Shown one piece after another: positions 50,052-59,103 of a DNA stretch of 64,000 bases; within the stretch, counting starts at the first letter, position 1, and each line of letters begins with the position of its first letter. This DNA comes from an uncultured Clostridia bacterium. Lineage in GTDB: Bacteria > Bacillota > Clostridia > Oscillospirales > Acutalibacteraceae. The notes under the pieces were generated by a model. The model searched no databases. It was given only the letters and a program-made list of their open reading frames with translations, and was not told the DNA's origin. A program made the translations under genes and the position numbers. The stretch lies in NCBI GenBank assembly GCA_937898625.1, contig CALEJF010000010.1, forward strand, positions 1-64,000, written 5' to 3'.

Positions 50052-51011
50052 ATGCAAAATTTAACATTTGAGCAATTCAATAATGCGGAATTTAAACTAT
50101 TTAATAGTAATCCTATAATTAAAAACCCACTTAATAGTTTTGTTATTGCTGACCCAAGTGTTATGACACCTGATATGTCCCACGATGGAAAATGGCATTT
50201 ATTCTGTCACACATTTTTTGGTGTTTACAGATACGAAAGTATTGATGGAATAAATTTTAAAAATAAGGGCAAAATTGTCAATCGTGCTATGCGTCCAAAC
50301 ATCAATTACATTGACGGTACATATTACCTGTTTTATGAAAGAACAAGACCTGTGATTTTCAACCTTTTGAGCCTTGTGGGCGCAAAGTGGAAATCGGAAA
50401 TTTATTGCGTAACTTCAAAAAATCTCAATGATTGGTCTGAGCCGTTTTTAGTGATTGGCAAGACTCGTGATTACGAAGAGTGCAAACAAGGAATTGCAAT
50501 TTCAAATCCATTTTTAACAAATATCGATAACAAATACCGTTTGTACTATTCTTGTGGACAAACATTCATTAAAGATTGCGGTTTCTGTGAGCCAACACAT
50601 ATAAGTTATGCAGAAAGCGAAAATATTACAAGTAACTATATATCAAGAGAAACTCCTATAATCAGTCCTGATAAGAATGTTCATTACCTCAATCTTTGTT
50701 CCGGTTGTTTAAAGGTTTATAGGCTGGCGGATTGTTATATTGGTTTACAGAATGGACTTTTTGAGAATGGTGGAAAAAGCCATTCAGCAATCATGCTTTT
50801 AAAGTCACAGGATGGCGTGAATTTTGAGTTTGTAAAACCATTTTTAGTACCACAAAAACAGGGAAACAGCAACTGGATGGCACAATATGTTTATGCTTGT
50901 TGCCTTACATATTACAATGGCAAATTAAGACTATATTTCAATGCTCGTAATGTGTCGAACAATCTCACGGGCAGAGAGAGTATCGGTATTTATGAAGCAG
51001 AAATTAAATAA
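50052..51011 (+). CDS. Five-bladed beta-propeller glycosidase-like protein (GH43/GH32-like)
   Basis: 319 residues, no signal peptide. ADPSVMTPDMSHDGKWHLF, YIDGTYYLFYERT and a repeated blade pattern (CVTSKNLNDWSEPF; KSQDGVNFEFVKPFL) are typical of the GH43/GH32/GH130 propeller superfamily; Asp39 in IADPS is a plausible catalytic residue. The precise family is not clear. Start ATG 50052 follows GGTGA; a TTG five codons earlier was rejected. It is coupled to the phosphatase-like gene, suggesting processing of a phosphorylated or surface glycan. Confidence 0.65.
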   Translation: MQNLTFEQFNNAEFKLFNSNPIIKNPLNSFVIADPSVMTPDMSHDGKWHLFCHTFFGVYRYESIDGINFKNKGKIVNRAMRPNINYIDGTYYLFYERTRPVIFNLLSLVGAKWKSEIYCVTSKNLNDWSEPFLVIGKTRDYEECKQGIAISNPFLTNIDNKYRLYYSCGQTFIKDCGFCEPTHISYAESENITSNYISRETPIISPDKNVHYLNLCSGCLKVYRLADCYIGLQNGLFENGGKSHSAIMLLKSQDGVNFEFVKPFLVPQKQGNSNWMAQYVYACCLTYYNGKLRLYFNARNVSNNLTGRESIGIYEAEIK

Positions 51012-51098
51012 ATGCAAAATGGCGAGGTCAATAGACCTTGCTATTTTTTATATGACAAATTCAATTTATAAAGATAATTGTGAAGTGTGAAAAATCTA

Positions 51099-51149
51099 TT
51101 GACAAAGCATTACTACAAGTGTAGTATATAAGTAGATACTACACTTGTA
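51099..51149 (+). promoter_or_regulatory. BlaI-type promoter-operator with two TACAnnTGTA boxes
   Basis: TTGACA (51099-51104) and TAGTAT (51122-51127) are 17 bases apart. TACAAGTGTA (51114-51123) and TACACTTGTA (51140-51149) are dyads of the BlaI/MecI/CopY operator class; the second is the reverse complement of the first. Their centres are 26 bp apart. The first covers the spacer and -10, the second the start region, so bound repressor would block transcription. Confidence 0.85.
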
Positions 51150-51161
51150 GGAGGTAATATT

Positions 51162-51524
51162 ATGAACTTATCAGAAAGAGAATGGACTGTACTTAATGTA
51201 CTTTGGGAAACTGATGGTGCAGAATTGGGCGAAATTGTGAATAAGCTATACCCACAAACCAAATGGAACCGCAATACAGTTCTCACTTATCTTACACGAA
51301 TGGAAACAAAGGGCTTAGTATCCATCAACAAGGATGTCTCACCCCACCTTTATTGCGCCACTATTGACCGAGAGAGTTGTCAACAGAAAGAAAGACAAAG
51401 TTTTCTTAATCGTGTTTACAGTGGCTCAACAAGTGATTTAATAGCGGCTTTTTTAAAGGAAGAACGTATTTCACAGGAGGAAATTGAAAACTTACGACAA
51501 ATTCTTGATAATATGGAGGTGTAG
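51162..51524 (+). CDS. BlaI/MecI/CopY family repressor
   Basis: 120 residues with a winged-helix domain (LSEREWTVLNVLWE; WNRNTVLTYLTRMETKGLV) and a C-terminal dimerisation part. Family members repress their own operon and are cleaved after a partner M56 sensor protease is triggered. The two operator boxes just upstream and the M56 gene 2 bp downstream make autoregulation very likely. No beta-lactamase gene is adjacent. Confidence 0.92.
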   Translation: MNLSEREWTVLNVLWETDGAELGEIVNKLYPQTKWNRNTVLTYLTRMETKGLVSINKDVSPHLYCATIDRESCQQKERQSFLNRVYSGSTSDLIAAFLKEERISQEEIENLRQILDNMEV

Positions 51525-51526
51525 TT

Positions 51527-53467
51527 ATGTTTGATATTTGGGGATTTTTATTACAAACACTTAACATTTCAGGTGTTGCTGTTTTACTTTTGATTATAAA
51601 AGCACTTTTGAAAGATAAGTTACCTCCAAAATGGCATTTTTCCGTATGGAGCATTCTTGGGATTATAATTTTATTCCCTGCAGGAATACTGGGCAGATAT
51701 TCACTTTTTAATTGGAAAGCAGTTATTGAGTTTATTAAGTTAGCAATCGGGGATTACAGTTTTACGCGGGTATTATACCCTTTCCCTATTGTAAAAAACG
51801 CTCCTGACACATTGGTGGATTGGATTTTCCTCGTTTATGTTGCAGGTGTTATAATAAGTCTTTTTATATACCTTATATCTTACATAAGACTTCGTCTTAT
51901 TCTGCGTAAAGGCAACACACCTGATATCGAATTGATTTCGGTTATTAATACTATTGCACATAAACACAAACTCAAACCCTGCAGGATTGTTGTAGTCCCA
52001 GGACTTCCAAGTGCTTTTGTCTGTGGTGTAATTTTCCCTGTTCTTGTTGTGCCCGAAAGTAAACTTAATGAAAAGATTATTCTTCACGAGCTTTTCCACC
52101 TTAAAAATAAAGATACCTTATGGAGTGTTGTAATATGTCTTTTGCGTTGTCTTCATTGGTGCAATCCTTTAGTAGTATACTGTGCAAACCTTGCAATTAA
52201 CGATATGGAATCCCGTTGTGACCAGTTTGTTCTTGAACAACTTGAGGGTGAGGAACGCAGAGATTATGGACGCATTCTTCTGTCAATGTCAAATGAACGT
52301 TTTGCAAAAACTCCGGGTAGCACCTGTATAAATAATGGTGGTAAAAATATTCGCAAAAGAATTGAGGCTATTGCACGATTCAAGCAATATCCTGTTGGAA
52401 TGAGTTTAGTGTCAAGTTGTGTTATTATTGCACTTGGTCTTTCGCTTGCAATCGGTGTACAAGCTATGGAAATACCAAATCCAAATCACCAAACCGTTTC
52501 AGCAATTGCTACTGCAAGAAGTACAAGCTGCACAACTTATGTGGGCGCATTTGACACCTATGCCAAAGCGATTTTAGAGCAAAGCGGAATATACAGGCTT
52601 ATGTGTGCACCTGAAAACACACAAGCGGAGATTATAGAAGAAATACTTAACACAAAACATTATCCTAATTGGGATTGCGGACTTGATTCATACCCCAATC
52701 AACAAGGCGATTATTATATCTATAACCTTGAAATAATTGAAAAAGATGTTTATGAGGGACTTCTTGTCATATCTCTTAATTACCCACCCGATGACAAAGA
52801 AATTGAAAAAAATATGACATATCTCGCCTATCAGAAACTTCGTGTTGAAAAAGAGAAAGGTCGTTGGGTTACAATACCATTAGAGGAATTTCAATATGCT
52901 GAAACAGATGAGGAATGGCTTCATTATGGTTGTAGCAAAGTTCCTGCGACAACATATACAAGCACCGCTTTTGATTTTAAAATGGATATCAGATTCCAGA
53001 CCATTTATGTTGTAGATAATAAAATTAAAAATGATGATGTATTCTCTTCAATGTTGGGTAATTCATATTCCTATAACACTACCCCAATTTTAAACGCTAA
53101 ATTCGACATGGCATATGACCACCACGAATCCTCTTTAACGCATCTTGGTACTCAGGAAGAAAGAGATTCAATTAATAGAATCGGTGTTTCACTTGCCTCT
53201 GTTTATCCCGGTCAGGAAAGACCTGATGAACTAAAACCTGCTATCGGTTGTCAAAATTATTCATCTTCAAGCAACGATGGTAGCAGTTCTTCTTCAACAA
53301 GTGTTAAGCCCGGTTGGGGACCCACAGTACACTTATCAGGTGGTGGAAGTGGAGGCACATTCTCACAAATACTCAACACCGATATCCCTGAATACTATGT
53401 TGTAGATTTGTATGTAAACAATGAATTATATGCCCAAACGGATTTGCTTTTACAAGAGGAGGAATAA
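51527..53467 (+). CDS. M56 (BlaR1/MecR1-like) sensor protease with unusual C-terminal domain
   Basis: 646 residues. The first 310 are BlaR1-like: membrane helices near 10-28, 40-57, 98-120 and 291-311, and a cytoplasmic zinc protease site HELFH at 187-191 with Glu228 in MESRCDQF. The remaining 330 residues lie outside but do not resemble the penicillin-binding sensor of BlaR1; I see no SxxK/KTG set. This part includes a Ser-rich linker (about 580-594) before a final Gly-rich piece. The inducing signal is therefore probably not a beta-lactam. The gene is coupled to the BlaI-like repressor. Confidence 0.88.
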   Translation: MFDIWGFLLQTLNISGVAVLLLIIKALLKDKLPPKWHFSVWSILGIIILFPAGILGRYSLFNWKAVIEFIKLAIGDYSFTRVLYPFPIVKNAPDTLVDWIFLVYVAGVIISLFIYLISYIRLRLILRKGNTPDIELISVINTIAHKHKLKPCRIVVVPGLPSAFVCGVIFPVLVVPESKLNEKIILHELFHLKNKDTLWSVVICLLRCLHWCNPLVVYCANLAINDMESRCDQFVLEQLEGEERRDYGRILLSMSNERFAKTPGSTCINNGGKNIRKRIEAIARFKQYPVGMSLVSSCVIIALGLSLAIGVQAMEIPNPNHQTVSAIATARSTSCTTYVGAFDTYAKAILEQSGIYRLMCAPENTQAEIIEEILNTKHYPNWDCGLDSYPNQQGDYYIYNLEIIEKDVYEGLLVISLNYPPDDKEIEKNMTYLAYQKLRVEKEKGRWVTIPLEEFQYAETDEEWLHYGCSKVPATTYTSTAFDFKMDIRFQTIYVVDNKIKNDDVFSSMLGNSYSYNTTPILNAKFDMAYDHHESSLTHLGTQEERDSINRIGVSLASVYPGQERPDELKPAIGCQNYSSSSNDGSSSSSTSVKPGWGPTVHLSGGGSGGTFSQILNTDIPEYYVVDLYVNNELYAQTDLLLQEEE

Positions 53468-53470
53468 AAA

Positions 53471-54088
53471 ATGACTGATTACGGAAAAATATATGATGGG
53501 ATTACAAAAGCCATCTGGGGATATTTCTTCCTGTATTTTGACATTAACCTCGGCACAGTATCAATTCTTCCTTCATTTGTGGGATATATTTTGTTTCTGA
53601 AAGCAATTGACCTGTTGAGGGATGAAGAACGTGAGCTTTCTCTTTTAAAAACATTGGGTTATATTTTAACCGTATGGAATGCAATTGAATGGCTGGCAAA
53701 ATGCGTTAGTTACAGTTTTGCAGGTCAATGGCAATTTGTCATACTTATTGCCGGATTAATAAATATGTATTTTCACTTCCAATTCCTGACTAATATCGCA
53801 TCTATTGCAACAAGACATCAGGTTGAGGGGTGCGAATATGATAAAAAACTACTCACCTGCCGAACAATACAAACCTTGATGCTGACAGTGTTTATAGTTA
53901 TTTCAAGATTTAATTTCATTCTTGAAGAAATATGGATTTATATTTCTCTTGCTCTTGCAGTAATCTATATAATCGTCTGTATTTATATAATGGCAACATT
54001 AAATGGGTTAAGAAAAAACTTGAATACAGAAGATATTGTTTTAGATATAGTTACGGAAGAAAACAATACTGATGATACCGATATATAA
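53471..54088 (+). CDS. Multipass membrane protein of unknown function
   Basis: 205 residues with five or six hydrophobic helices and an acidic C-terminal tail (EENNTDDTDI). I do not recognise the family. It starts 3 bases after the M56 gene with GAGGAGG, and a terminator follows, so it is the third gene of the BlaI-M56 operon. It could be the resistance or response factor, or help signal perception. Confidence 0.7.
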   Translation: MTDYGKIYDGITKAIWGYFFLYFDINLGTVSILPSFVGYILFLKAIDLLRDEERELSLLKTLGYILTVWNAIEWLAKCVSYSFAGQWQFVILIAGLINMYFHFQFLTNIASIATRHQVEGCEYDKKLLTCRTIQTLMLTVFIVISRFNFILEEIWIYISLALAVIYIIVCIYIMATLNGLRKNLNTEDIVLDIVTEENNTDDTDI

Positions 54089-54096
54089 TCATCAAA

Positions 54097-54130
54097 ACTG
54101 CGACAAGAAAATTCTTGTCGCAGTTTTTTA
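54097..54130 (+). terminator. Terminator of the BlaI-M56 operon
   Basis: A 13-14-bp near-perfect stem (ACTGCGACAAGAA with TTCTTGTCGCAGT), followed by TTTTTTATT. Confidence 0.9.
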
Positions 54131-54159
54131 TTGACAAAGTCATTTTTTGATGATAAATT
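54131..54159 (+). promoter_or_regulatory. Predicted promoter of the alpha/beta hydrolase gene
   Basis: TTGACA (54131-54136), 17 bases, TAAATT (54154-54159), about 22 bases before the ATG at 54181. It begins right at the upstream terminator's T-run. Confidence 0.65.
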
Positions 54160-54180
54160 GAAAACAAGGAGTGATGCACT

Positions 54181-55023
54181 ATGAAAAAAAGCATAAAAGC
54201 ATTAAAAGTTATCGGTTCGGTTGCATTAGCTGTAGTGGTTGGTGCGGGTATATGGCAAATAGCAGTTCGTCAGCAATCAAAGAAATACAATATGATTACC
54301 CTTGATACAAGTAATGTTCCCTCCCCTGTTACATCTGCCGTAAAAGAAGGTGACATTCAGTTAAGTGAAGTTAAAATGCACTATTCAATTTATGGTGAAA
54401 AAGGACATCCTTTAATTCTTGTTCACGGTAATGGCGGCAGTCAGAATTCTCTTAAAGAAGCTGCAACATATCTTGCAAACGACTATACTGTATATGTGAT
54501 TGAAAGTCGTTGTCACGGACAAAGTAGCGACCCTGGTGTTATTTCTTACGATTTAATGGCAAAGGACATTAAGGAATTCATTGAATTAATGAATTTAGAA
54601 AAACCATATCTTATGGGACACAGTGATGGTGGAATAAACGCTCTTACAGTGGCTTATACATACCCTGATTTACTTGGTGGATTTATTTCCTGCGGTGCTA
54701 ACACAACACCTGAAACATTCAAACCATATTTCACAATTGGTGTTAAAATAAACGACATATTTAACCCCAACAAGCTTAACGATATGATGCTGACGCAACC
54801 GCAAATGAGCAAGGAATTGCTTTCTCGCATCACCTGCCCTGCCTATATTGTTGCAGGTGAATATGATATAATGTGGTTGTCCGATTCTGTACTTATTCAC
54901 GAGAGTATTAAGGACAGTAAAATAGCAATTATCAAAGGTGGAAATCATTCGTCATATATTTCACAGGACGGCAAACAAGCCTATGTATTGGCACGCGATT
55001 TTTTCAATTCAATTGAACAATAA
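54181..55023 (+). CDS. Membrane-anchored or secreted alpha/beta hydrolase
   Basis: 280 residues. An N-terminal Lys-rich stretch and hydrophobic segment (about 9-28) indicate export. The oxyanion motif HGNGG is at 82-86, the nucleophile Ser148 in GHSDGG, Asp229 in AGEYD and His256 in GGNHSS, a complete triad. The family includes esterases, lipases and peptidases; substrate unknown. Own promoter and terminator. Confidence 0.9.
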   Translation: MKKSIKALKVIGSVALAVVVGAGIWQIAVRQQSKKYNMITLDTSNVPSPVTSAVKEGDIQLSEVKMHYSIYGEKGHPLILVHGNGGSQNSLKEAATYLANDYTVYVIESRCHGQSSDPGVISYDLMAKDIKEFIELMNLEKPYLMGHSDGGINALTVAYTYPDLLGGFISCGANTTPETFKPYFTIGVKINDIFNPNKLNDMMLTQPQMSKELLSRITCPAYIVAGEYDIMWLSDSVLIHESIKDSKIAIIKGGNHSSYISQDGKQAYVLARDFFNSIEQ

Positions 55024-55027
55024 TTCT

Positions 55028-55055
55028 AGAGGGTAGTTACTACCCTCTTTTTTCG
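55028..55055 (+). terminator. Terminator after the alpha/beta hydrolase gene
   Basis: AGAGGGTAG pairs perfectly with CTACCCTCT (3-base loop), followed by TTTTTTCG. Confidence 0.9.
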
Positions 55056-55152
55056 TCAGTTTGCAAATATGTGTGTATTATGTATGTTACCTATTGTCTT
55101 TTGTTTTGCTTTATGATTAAATAATAATAACAATATATAAGGGGAATTTGTT

Positions 55153-57759
55153 ATGAAAAAGAGTAAAAGAGTAATCGCAATACTTTTGGTGATTGTACTG
55201 TTATTGTCCTGTCTGCCTGTTTCATCCATGGCAGTCAGTGGTGATGTTCCTGCTGACATTATTGCTATGTCAAGTCAGGTGGCAGTTGAACTTGAACAAG
55301 AAGGCATTGTTCTTCTTGAAAATCAAGACGATGTACTGCCTATTGGTGATAAAAAGGTTAATATCTTCGGTGCAGGTTCTGTTGTGCCATTTTTAGGTGG
55401 TGCAGGTTCGGGTGCTATTACAACTGATGACCCTGTAACATTCTACGAGGCACTTGACGAAAACGGTATCAACTACAACCCTGAACTTCGTGAGCTTTAC
55501 GAAACAGAATGTAGCGGAAATGAAACACCAAAAACAGGAAATACTGTTGTGAATAATCTTCTTCAATTGGTTCTTGCGCAAAATTCGCTTGAGGAAATGG
55601 TTTGCGAAAAGCTTACTGATGAAATTATGCAGAATGCAGTTGATTTTTCTGACACTGCAATAATTATGATAAGCCGTACAAGCAGAGAAACTGCGGACAT
55701 TCCTGAAGATGTTTTGCGTCTTAGTGAAGAAGAACAGAAACTTGTTGAAAAAGTAACATCATCGTTCAAAAATGTTATTGTCCTTTTTAACACAGGTAAT
55801 GTTATGGAAATGGGTTGGCTGGAAGAATATGAAAGCATTAAGGCTGCTGCTATGGTATGGATTCCGGGTGAATTTGGTATGAGAGCAGTTGCACAAATGC
55901 TTTCAGGTGAAGTTAACCCATCGGGCAGACTTACTGATACAATTGCTTATAAAATCAGTGACCACCCATCAAGTGAAAGCTTTGGCACATACGAATATGA
56001 TGGTGGCGGATATTATGTTGAATATCTTGAAGGCATTTATGTAGGTTATCGCTATTTTGAAACTTTTGCAAAAGACAAGGTTCAATATCCTTTCGGTTAT
56101 GGTCTTTCTTATACAGAATTTGAGAAAGAACTTATTTCTTATGATATTGGTGATGAAGCTATAACTGTTGATGTTAAGGTTACAAATATCGGTGATGTAA
56201 ACGGTAAAGAGGTTGTTCAGATTTATTACAGTGCCCCCTACTATGAAGGTGGAATTGAGAAGAGTGCAATTTGTCTTGGCGGATATGGTAAAACTGATAT
56301 GCTTGAGCCAAACGAAAGTGAAATTGTTACGGTTGAAGTCAAAATTAGTGATATGATGTCCTACGATAAGGATAATCTTGAAGCCTGGATTCTTGAAAAG
56401 GGCGATTACCAAATTATTCTCGGTGAAAATGTTCGTGAACACATTGATTCATTTACATACACAGTTGAAAATGATGTTGTAGTTAAATATGACTCTGTTT
56501 CAGGAAACGAAATCAAGAATCTTTTCGATTTTGCATACAGTGATTTTACAATTCTTTCAAGAAGCGACCTTGAAGGCACATATCCACAAGCAAGAGTGCT
56601 TACTGCAACAGATGAAATTTTAAATCCTGATCAACTTCCCGAGCCTACTCTTGTTGGTGAAGCACCTAAAATGGGTGTTGAATACGAAACACCAATTATG
56701 CTTCAGGATGTTTATGAAAATCCTGAACTTATGGATAAATTTCTTGACCAATTAACTCTTGATGAGATGATTACCCTTGTTTGTCACAGTGGTTATGAAA
56801 CCCAGGGTATTGACAGGCTCGGTGTACCAAAAACTTATGATAACGACGGTCCATCCTGCGTTAAAGGTGCTCACGGTCAGACATATTTTGATTGTGGTAC
56901 AGCTTATCCTTGTGCTACTGCTATTGCTTGTACTTGGAACGACGAGCTTGCGTTCAAGATGGGTGAAAGTGCCGGCATTGAGGCAGACGCTATGGAAACA
57001 GATATCTGGTATGCTCCGGGTGCTAATATTCACAGAAATCCTATGGGTGGCAGAAACTTTGAATATTTCTCTGAAGACCCACTTGTAGCAGGAAGAATGT
57101 CAGCAGGTATTGTTGCAGGTGCTAAATCGAAGGGACTTATTACAACAATCAAGCATTTTGTTTTGAACGAACAAGAGTCACATCGTAATGGTATTTTTAC
57201 TTGGGCTGATGAACAAACCATGCGTGAAATCTATTTGAAGGCATTTGAAATTCCTGTAAAAACTGCCGGTTGTGACGGAATTATGTCTGCTTATAACAGA
57301 ATTGGTACTGACTGGTGTGGCGGATGCTCTGAACTTCTTAATGACCTTTTAAGAACTGAATGGGGGTACACAGGATATGTTGTTTCTGACTATTCAAGCA
57401 ATATGACAGGTTCAGGATATATGAGTCCTGCTGTTGGTGTTTATAACGGCAACGACACAATGCTTACAGGACTGTGGCTTATCAGTATGCCATCCCATAT
57501 TATTGAAATGGAAAAGGCATATAAAAATGACCCAATTGGCTTTGGCGTTGCACTTCGTGAAGCTTGCAGAAATATTATGAATGTTAAGATGAAGACAAAA
57601 GCATTCCTTGAACCAAGTGAAGATGCACCCTACCTTACAGACCTTTTCATTAAACCTGATGAATGGGAATTTGATAGTCCTTACACAGTTTCCAATGTGG
57701 TATATCTCTTTAAAAATGTCGTAAATGCAATTATTCTTGTTGTGAGAATTATAATGTAA
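55153..57759 (+). CDS. Secreted GH3 beta-glycosidase with permuted domain order
   Basis: 868 residues with a signal peptide (about 1-27). The domain normally at the C-terminus of GH3 enzymes comes first (LEQEGIVLLENQDDVLP near 47-63), followed by a fibronectin-III-like domain, and the TIM barrel comes last (about 525-835). The catalytic Asp746 lies in GYVVSDY, and KHFVLNEQESHRNG binds substrate. This permuted order is known from Ruminococcus and Butyrivibrio beta-glucosidases. The end is a hydrophobic segment (about 846-868) that may anchor it. AAGGGG precedes the ATG. Confidence 0.92.
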   Translation: MKKSKRVIAILLVIVLLLSCLPVSSMAVSGDVPADIIAMSSQVAVELEQEGIVLLENQDDVLPIGDKKVNIFGAGSVVPFLGGAGSGAITTDDPVTFYEALDENGINYNPELRELYETECSGNETPKTGNTVVNNLLQLVLAQNSLEEMVCEKLTDEIMQNAVDFSDTAIIMISRTSRETADIPEDVLRLSEEEQKLVEKVTSSFKNVIVLFNTGNVMEMGWLEEYESIKAAAMVWIPGEFGMRAVAQMLSGEVNPSGRLTDTIAYKISDHPSSESFGTYEYDGGGYYVEYLEGIYVGYRYFETFAKDKVQYPFGYGLSYTEFEKELISYDIGDEAITVDVKVTNIGDVNGKEVVQIYYSAPYYEGGIEKSAICLGGYGKTDMLEPNESEIVTVEVKISDMMSYDKDNLEAWILEKGDYQIILGENVREHIDSFTYTVENDVVVKYDSVSGNEIKNLFDFAYSDFTILSRSDLEGTYPQARVLTATDEILNPDQLPEPTLVGEAPKMGVEYETPIMLQDVYENPELMDKFLDQLTLDEMITLVCHSGYETQGIDRLGVPKTYDNDGPSCVKGAHGQTYFDCGTAYPCATAIACTWNDELAFKMGESAGIEADAMETDIWYAPGANIHRNPMGGRNFEYFSEDPLVAGRMSAGIVAGAKSKGLITTIKHFVLNEQESHRNGIFTWADEQTMREIYLKAFEIPVKTAGCDGIMSAYNRIGTDWCGGCSELLNDLLRTEWGYTGYVVSDYSSNMTGSGYMSPAVGVYNGNDTMLTGLWLISMPSHIIEMEKAYKNDPIGFGVALREACRNIMNVKMKTKAFLEPSEDAPYLTDLFIKPDEWEFDSPYTVSNVVYLFKNVVNAIILVVRIIM

Positions 57760-57768
57760 CAGTATTTT

Positions 57769-57800
57769 GGGCGGTAGTTTTATGCTACCGTCCTATATTT
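57769..57800 (+). terminator. Terminator after the GH3 glycosidase gene
   Basis: GGGCGGTAG pairs with CTACCGTCC (7-base loop, one G-U pair), followed by TATATTTTTG. Confidence 0.8.
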
Positions 57801-57811
57801 TTGTTTTAGTA

Positions 57812-57840
57812 TTGAAAAATAATGATAAAGAGTATATAAT
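57812..57840 (+). promoter_or_regulatory. Promoter of the ketopantoate-reductase-like gene
   Basis: TTGAAA (57812-57817), 17 bases, TATAAT (57835-57840), about 40 bases before the ATG at 57883. Confidence 0.75.
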
Positions 57841-57882
57841 TACTTTGATAAAAAAATAACAACTTGAAATGGGGTTTATTAT

Positions 57883-58899
57883 ATGGCAAGATATGCAATT
57901 TATGGTGCAGGCTCTTTAGGTACTGTACTCGGTGCATTTATTACAAAAAACGGTGGCGAAGTTGACCTTATTAACAGAAACAAGGCACATGTTGAAGCTC
58001 TTAACACAAAGGGTGCAAAGATTATCGGCACAGTTGATATGACAGTACCTGTTAAGGCTATTACTCCTGACCGGATGGAAGGCAAATATGATGTTATTGT
58101 GCTTCTTACAAAGCAGTTATTTAACAAAGAAGTCGTAACTATGCTTAAAGATTATCTTACTGATGATGGTGTTGTAGTTACATTACAGAATGGTATTCCC
58201 GAGCCGGGCATCGCTGAAATTATCGGCACAGAACACACAATGGGATGCGCTGTTGAATGGGGTGCTGCACTTATTGAACCAGGTGTTTGCGAACTTACAA
58301 GTGACAAAGACAGTCTTTCATTCCATATGGGTAAAATGGAAGGTATTACAGACGCACAGTTTAAAAAGGTTAAAGATTTGCTGGAAATGATGTGTCCTGT
58401 TCACGAAGAAGAAAACCTTATGGGTGCTCGTTGGTCCAAGTTACTTATCAATTCTACATTCTCAGGTCTTGGTACAGTTGTTGGTGGTGTTTTCGGTGAT
58501 GTTACAGAAGATAAGGATGCTCAAAAAGTTGCTGTTCGTTGTATGAAGGAAATCATTGATGTTGGTCACGCATCAGGTGTTCAATTTGCACCTGTTCAGG
58601 GCAAGAACATTGTTGGTCTTTTCTACTGGAAAGGTGCACTAAAGAGAGCCTTTGCTTGTTTCTTACTCCCTATCGCGTTAAAGAAACACAGAGATATTGA
58701 ACCATCAATGCTTCAAGATTTAAAGAAAAATAAACCTTGTGAGGTTGATGCTATCAATGGTGTTGTTTGTGATTTTGGTAAAAAATACAATGTTAAAACA
58801 CCAATAAATGACAGAATTGTTGAGATAATCAAGAAAATTCAGAATGGTGAACTCAAGGCTGAAAAGAAAAATATTCACCTTTTTGATGACCTTCTTTAA
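57883..58899 (+). CDS. Ketopantoate reductase family (PanE/ApbA) protein
   Basis: 338 residues, slightly longer than typical PanE. NAD(P)-binding IYGAGSLGTVLGAF near 5-18, LLTKQ, VVTLQNGIPEP and RWSKLLINSTFSGL with the catalytic Lys. The family reduces 2-ketopantoate to pantoate for coenzyme A, but many paralogues act on other 2-keto acids. No pantothenate genes are nearby, so the substrate is left open. Confidence 0.85.
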   Translation: MARYAIYGAGSLGTVLGAFITKNGGEVDLINRNKAHVEALNTKGAKIIGTVDMTVPVKAITPDRMEGKYDVIVLLTKQLFNKEVVTMLKDYLTDDGVVVTLQNGIPEPGIAEIIGTEHTMGCAVEWGAALIEPGVCELTSDKDSLSFHMGKMEGITDAQFKKVKDLLEMMCPVHEEENLMGARWSKLLINSTFSGLGTVVGGVFGDVTEDKDAQKVAVRCMKEIIDVGHASGVQFAPVQGKNIVGLFYWKGALKRAFACFLLPIALKKHRDIEPSMLQDLKKNKPCEVDAINGVVCDFGKKYNVKTPINDRIVEIIKKIQNGELKAEKKNIHLFDDLL

Positions 58900-58920
58900 T
58901 TTAAAATACATAGTATTTGA

Positions 58921-58950
58921 ATCCCGTAGATTTGGCTACGGGATTTTTCC
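58921..58950 (+). terminator. Terminator after the PanE-like gene
   Basis: ATCCCGTAG pairs with CTACGGGAT, followed by TTTTCC. Confidence 0.85.
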
Positions 58951-59014
58951 TTATTTATGTAATTTCAACATAAAATGAGTGATAAATTTTACCTATTGAA
59001 ATGTGCTTGTAATA

Positions 59015-59043
59015 TTGATTTTGCAAATATTTTCATATATAAT
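59015..59043 (+). promoter_or_regulatory. Promoter of the AI-2E-family transporter gene
   Basis: TTGATT (59015-59020), 17 bases, TATAAT (59038-59043), about 60 bases before the ATG at 59104. Confidence 0.7.
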
Positions 59044-59103
59044 ATTTGTTGTATGTTTTTGGATGGACAAAAATATTGATTATAAGGCAGTTGAAAACTA
59101 TTT

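Noticed and set aside
51162..53467. Beta-lactam resistance operon
   Set aside because: No beta-lactamase or PBP2a-like gene is present and the M56 ectodomain lacks penicillin-binding motifs.
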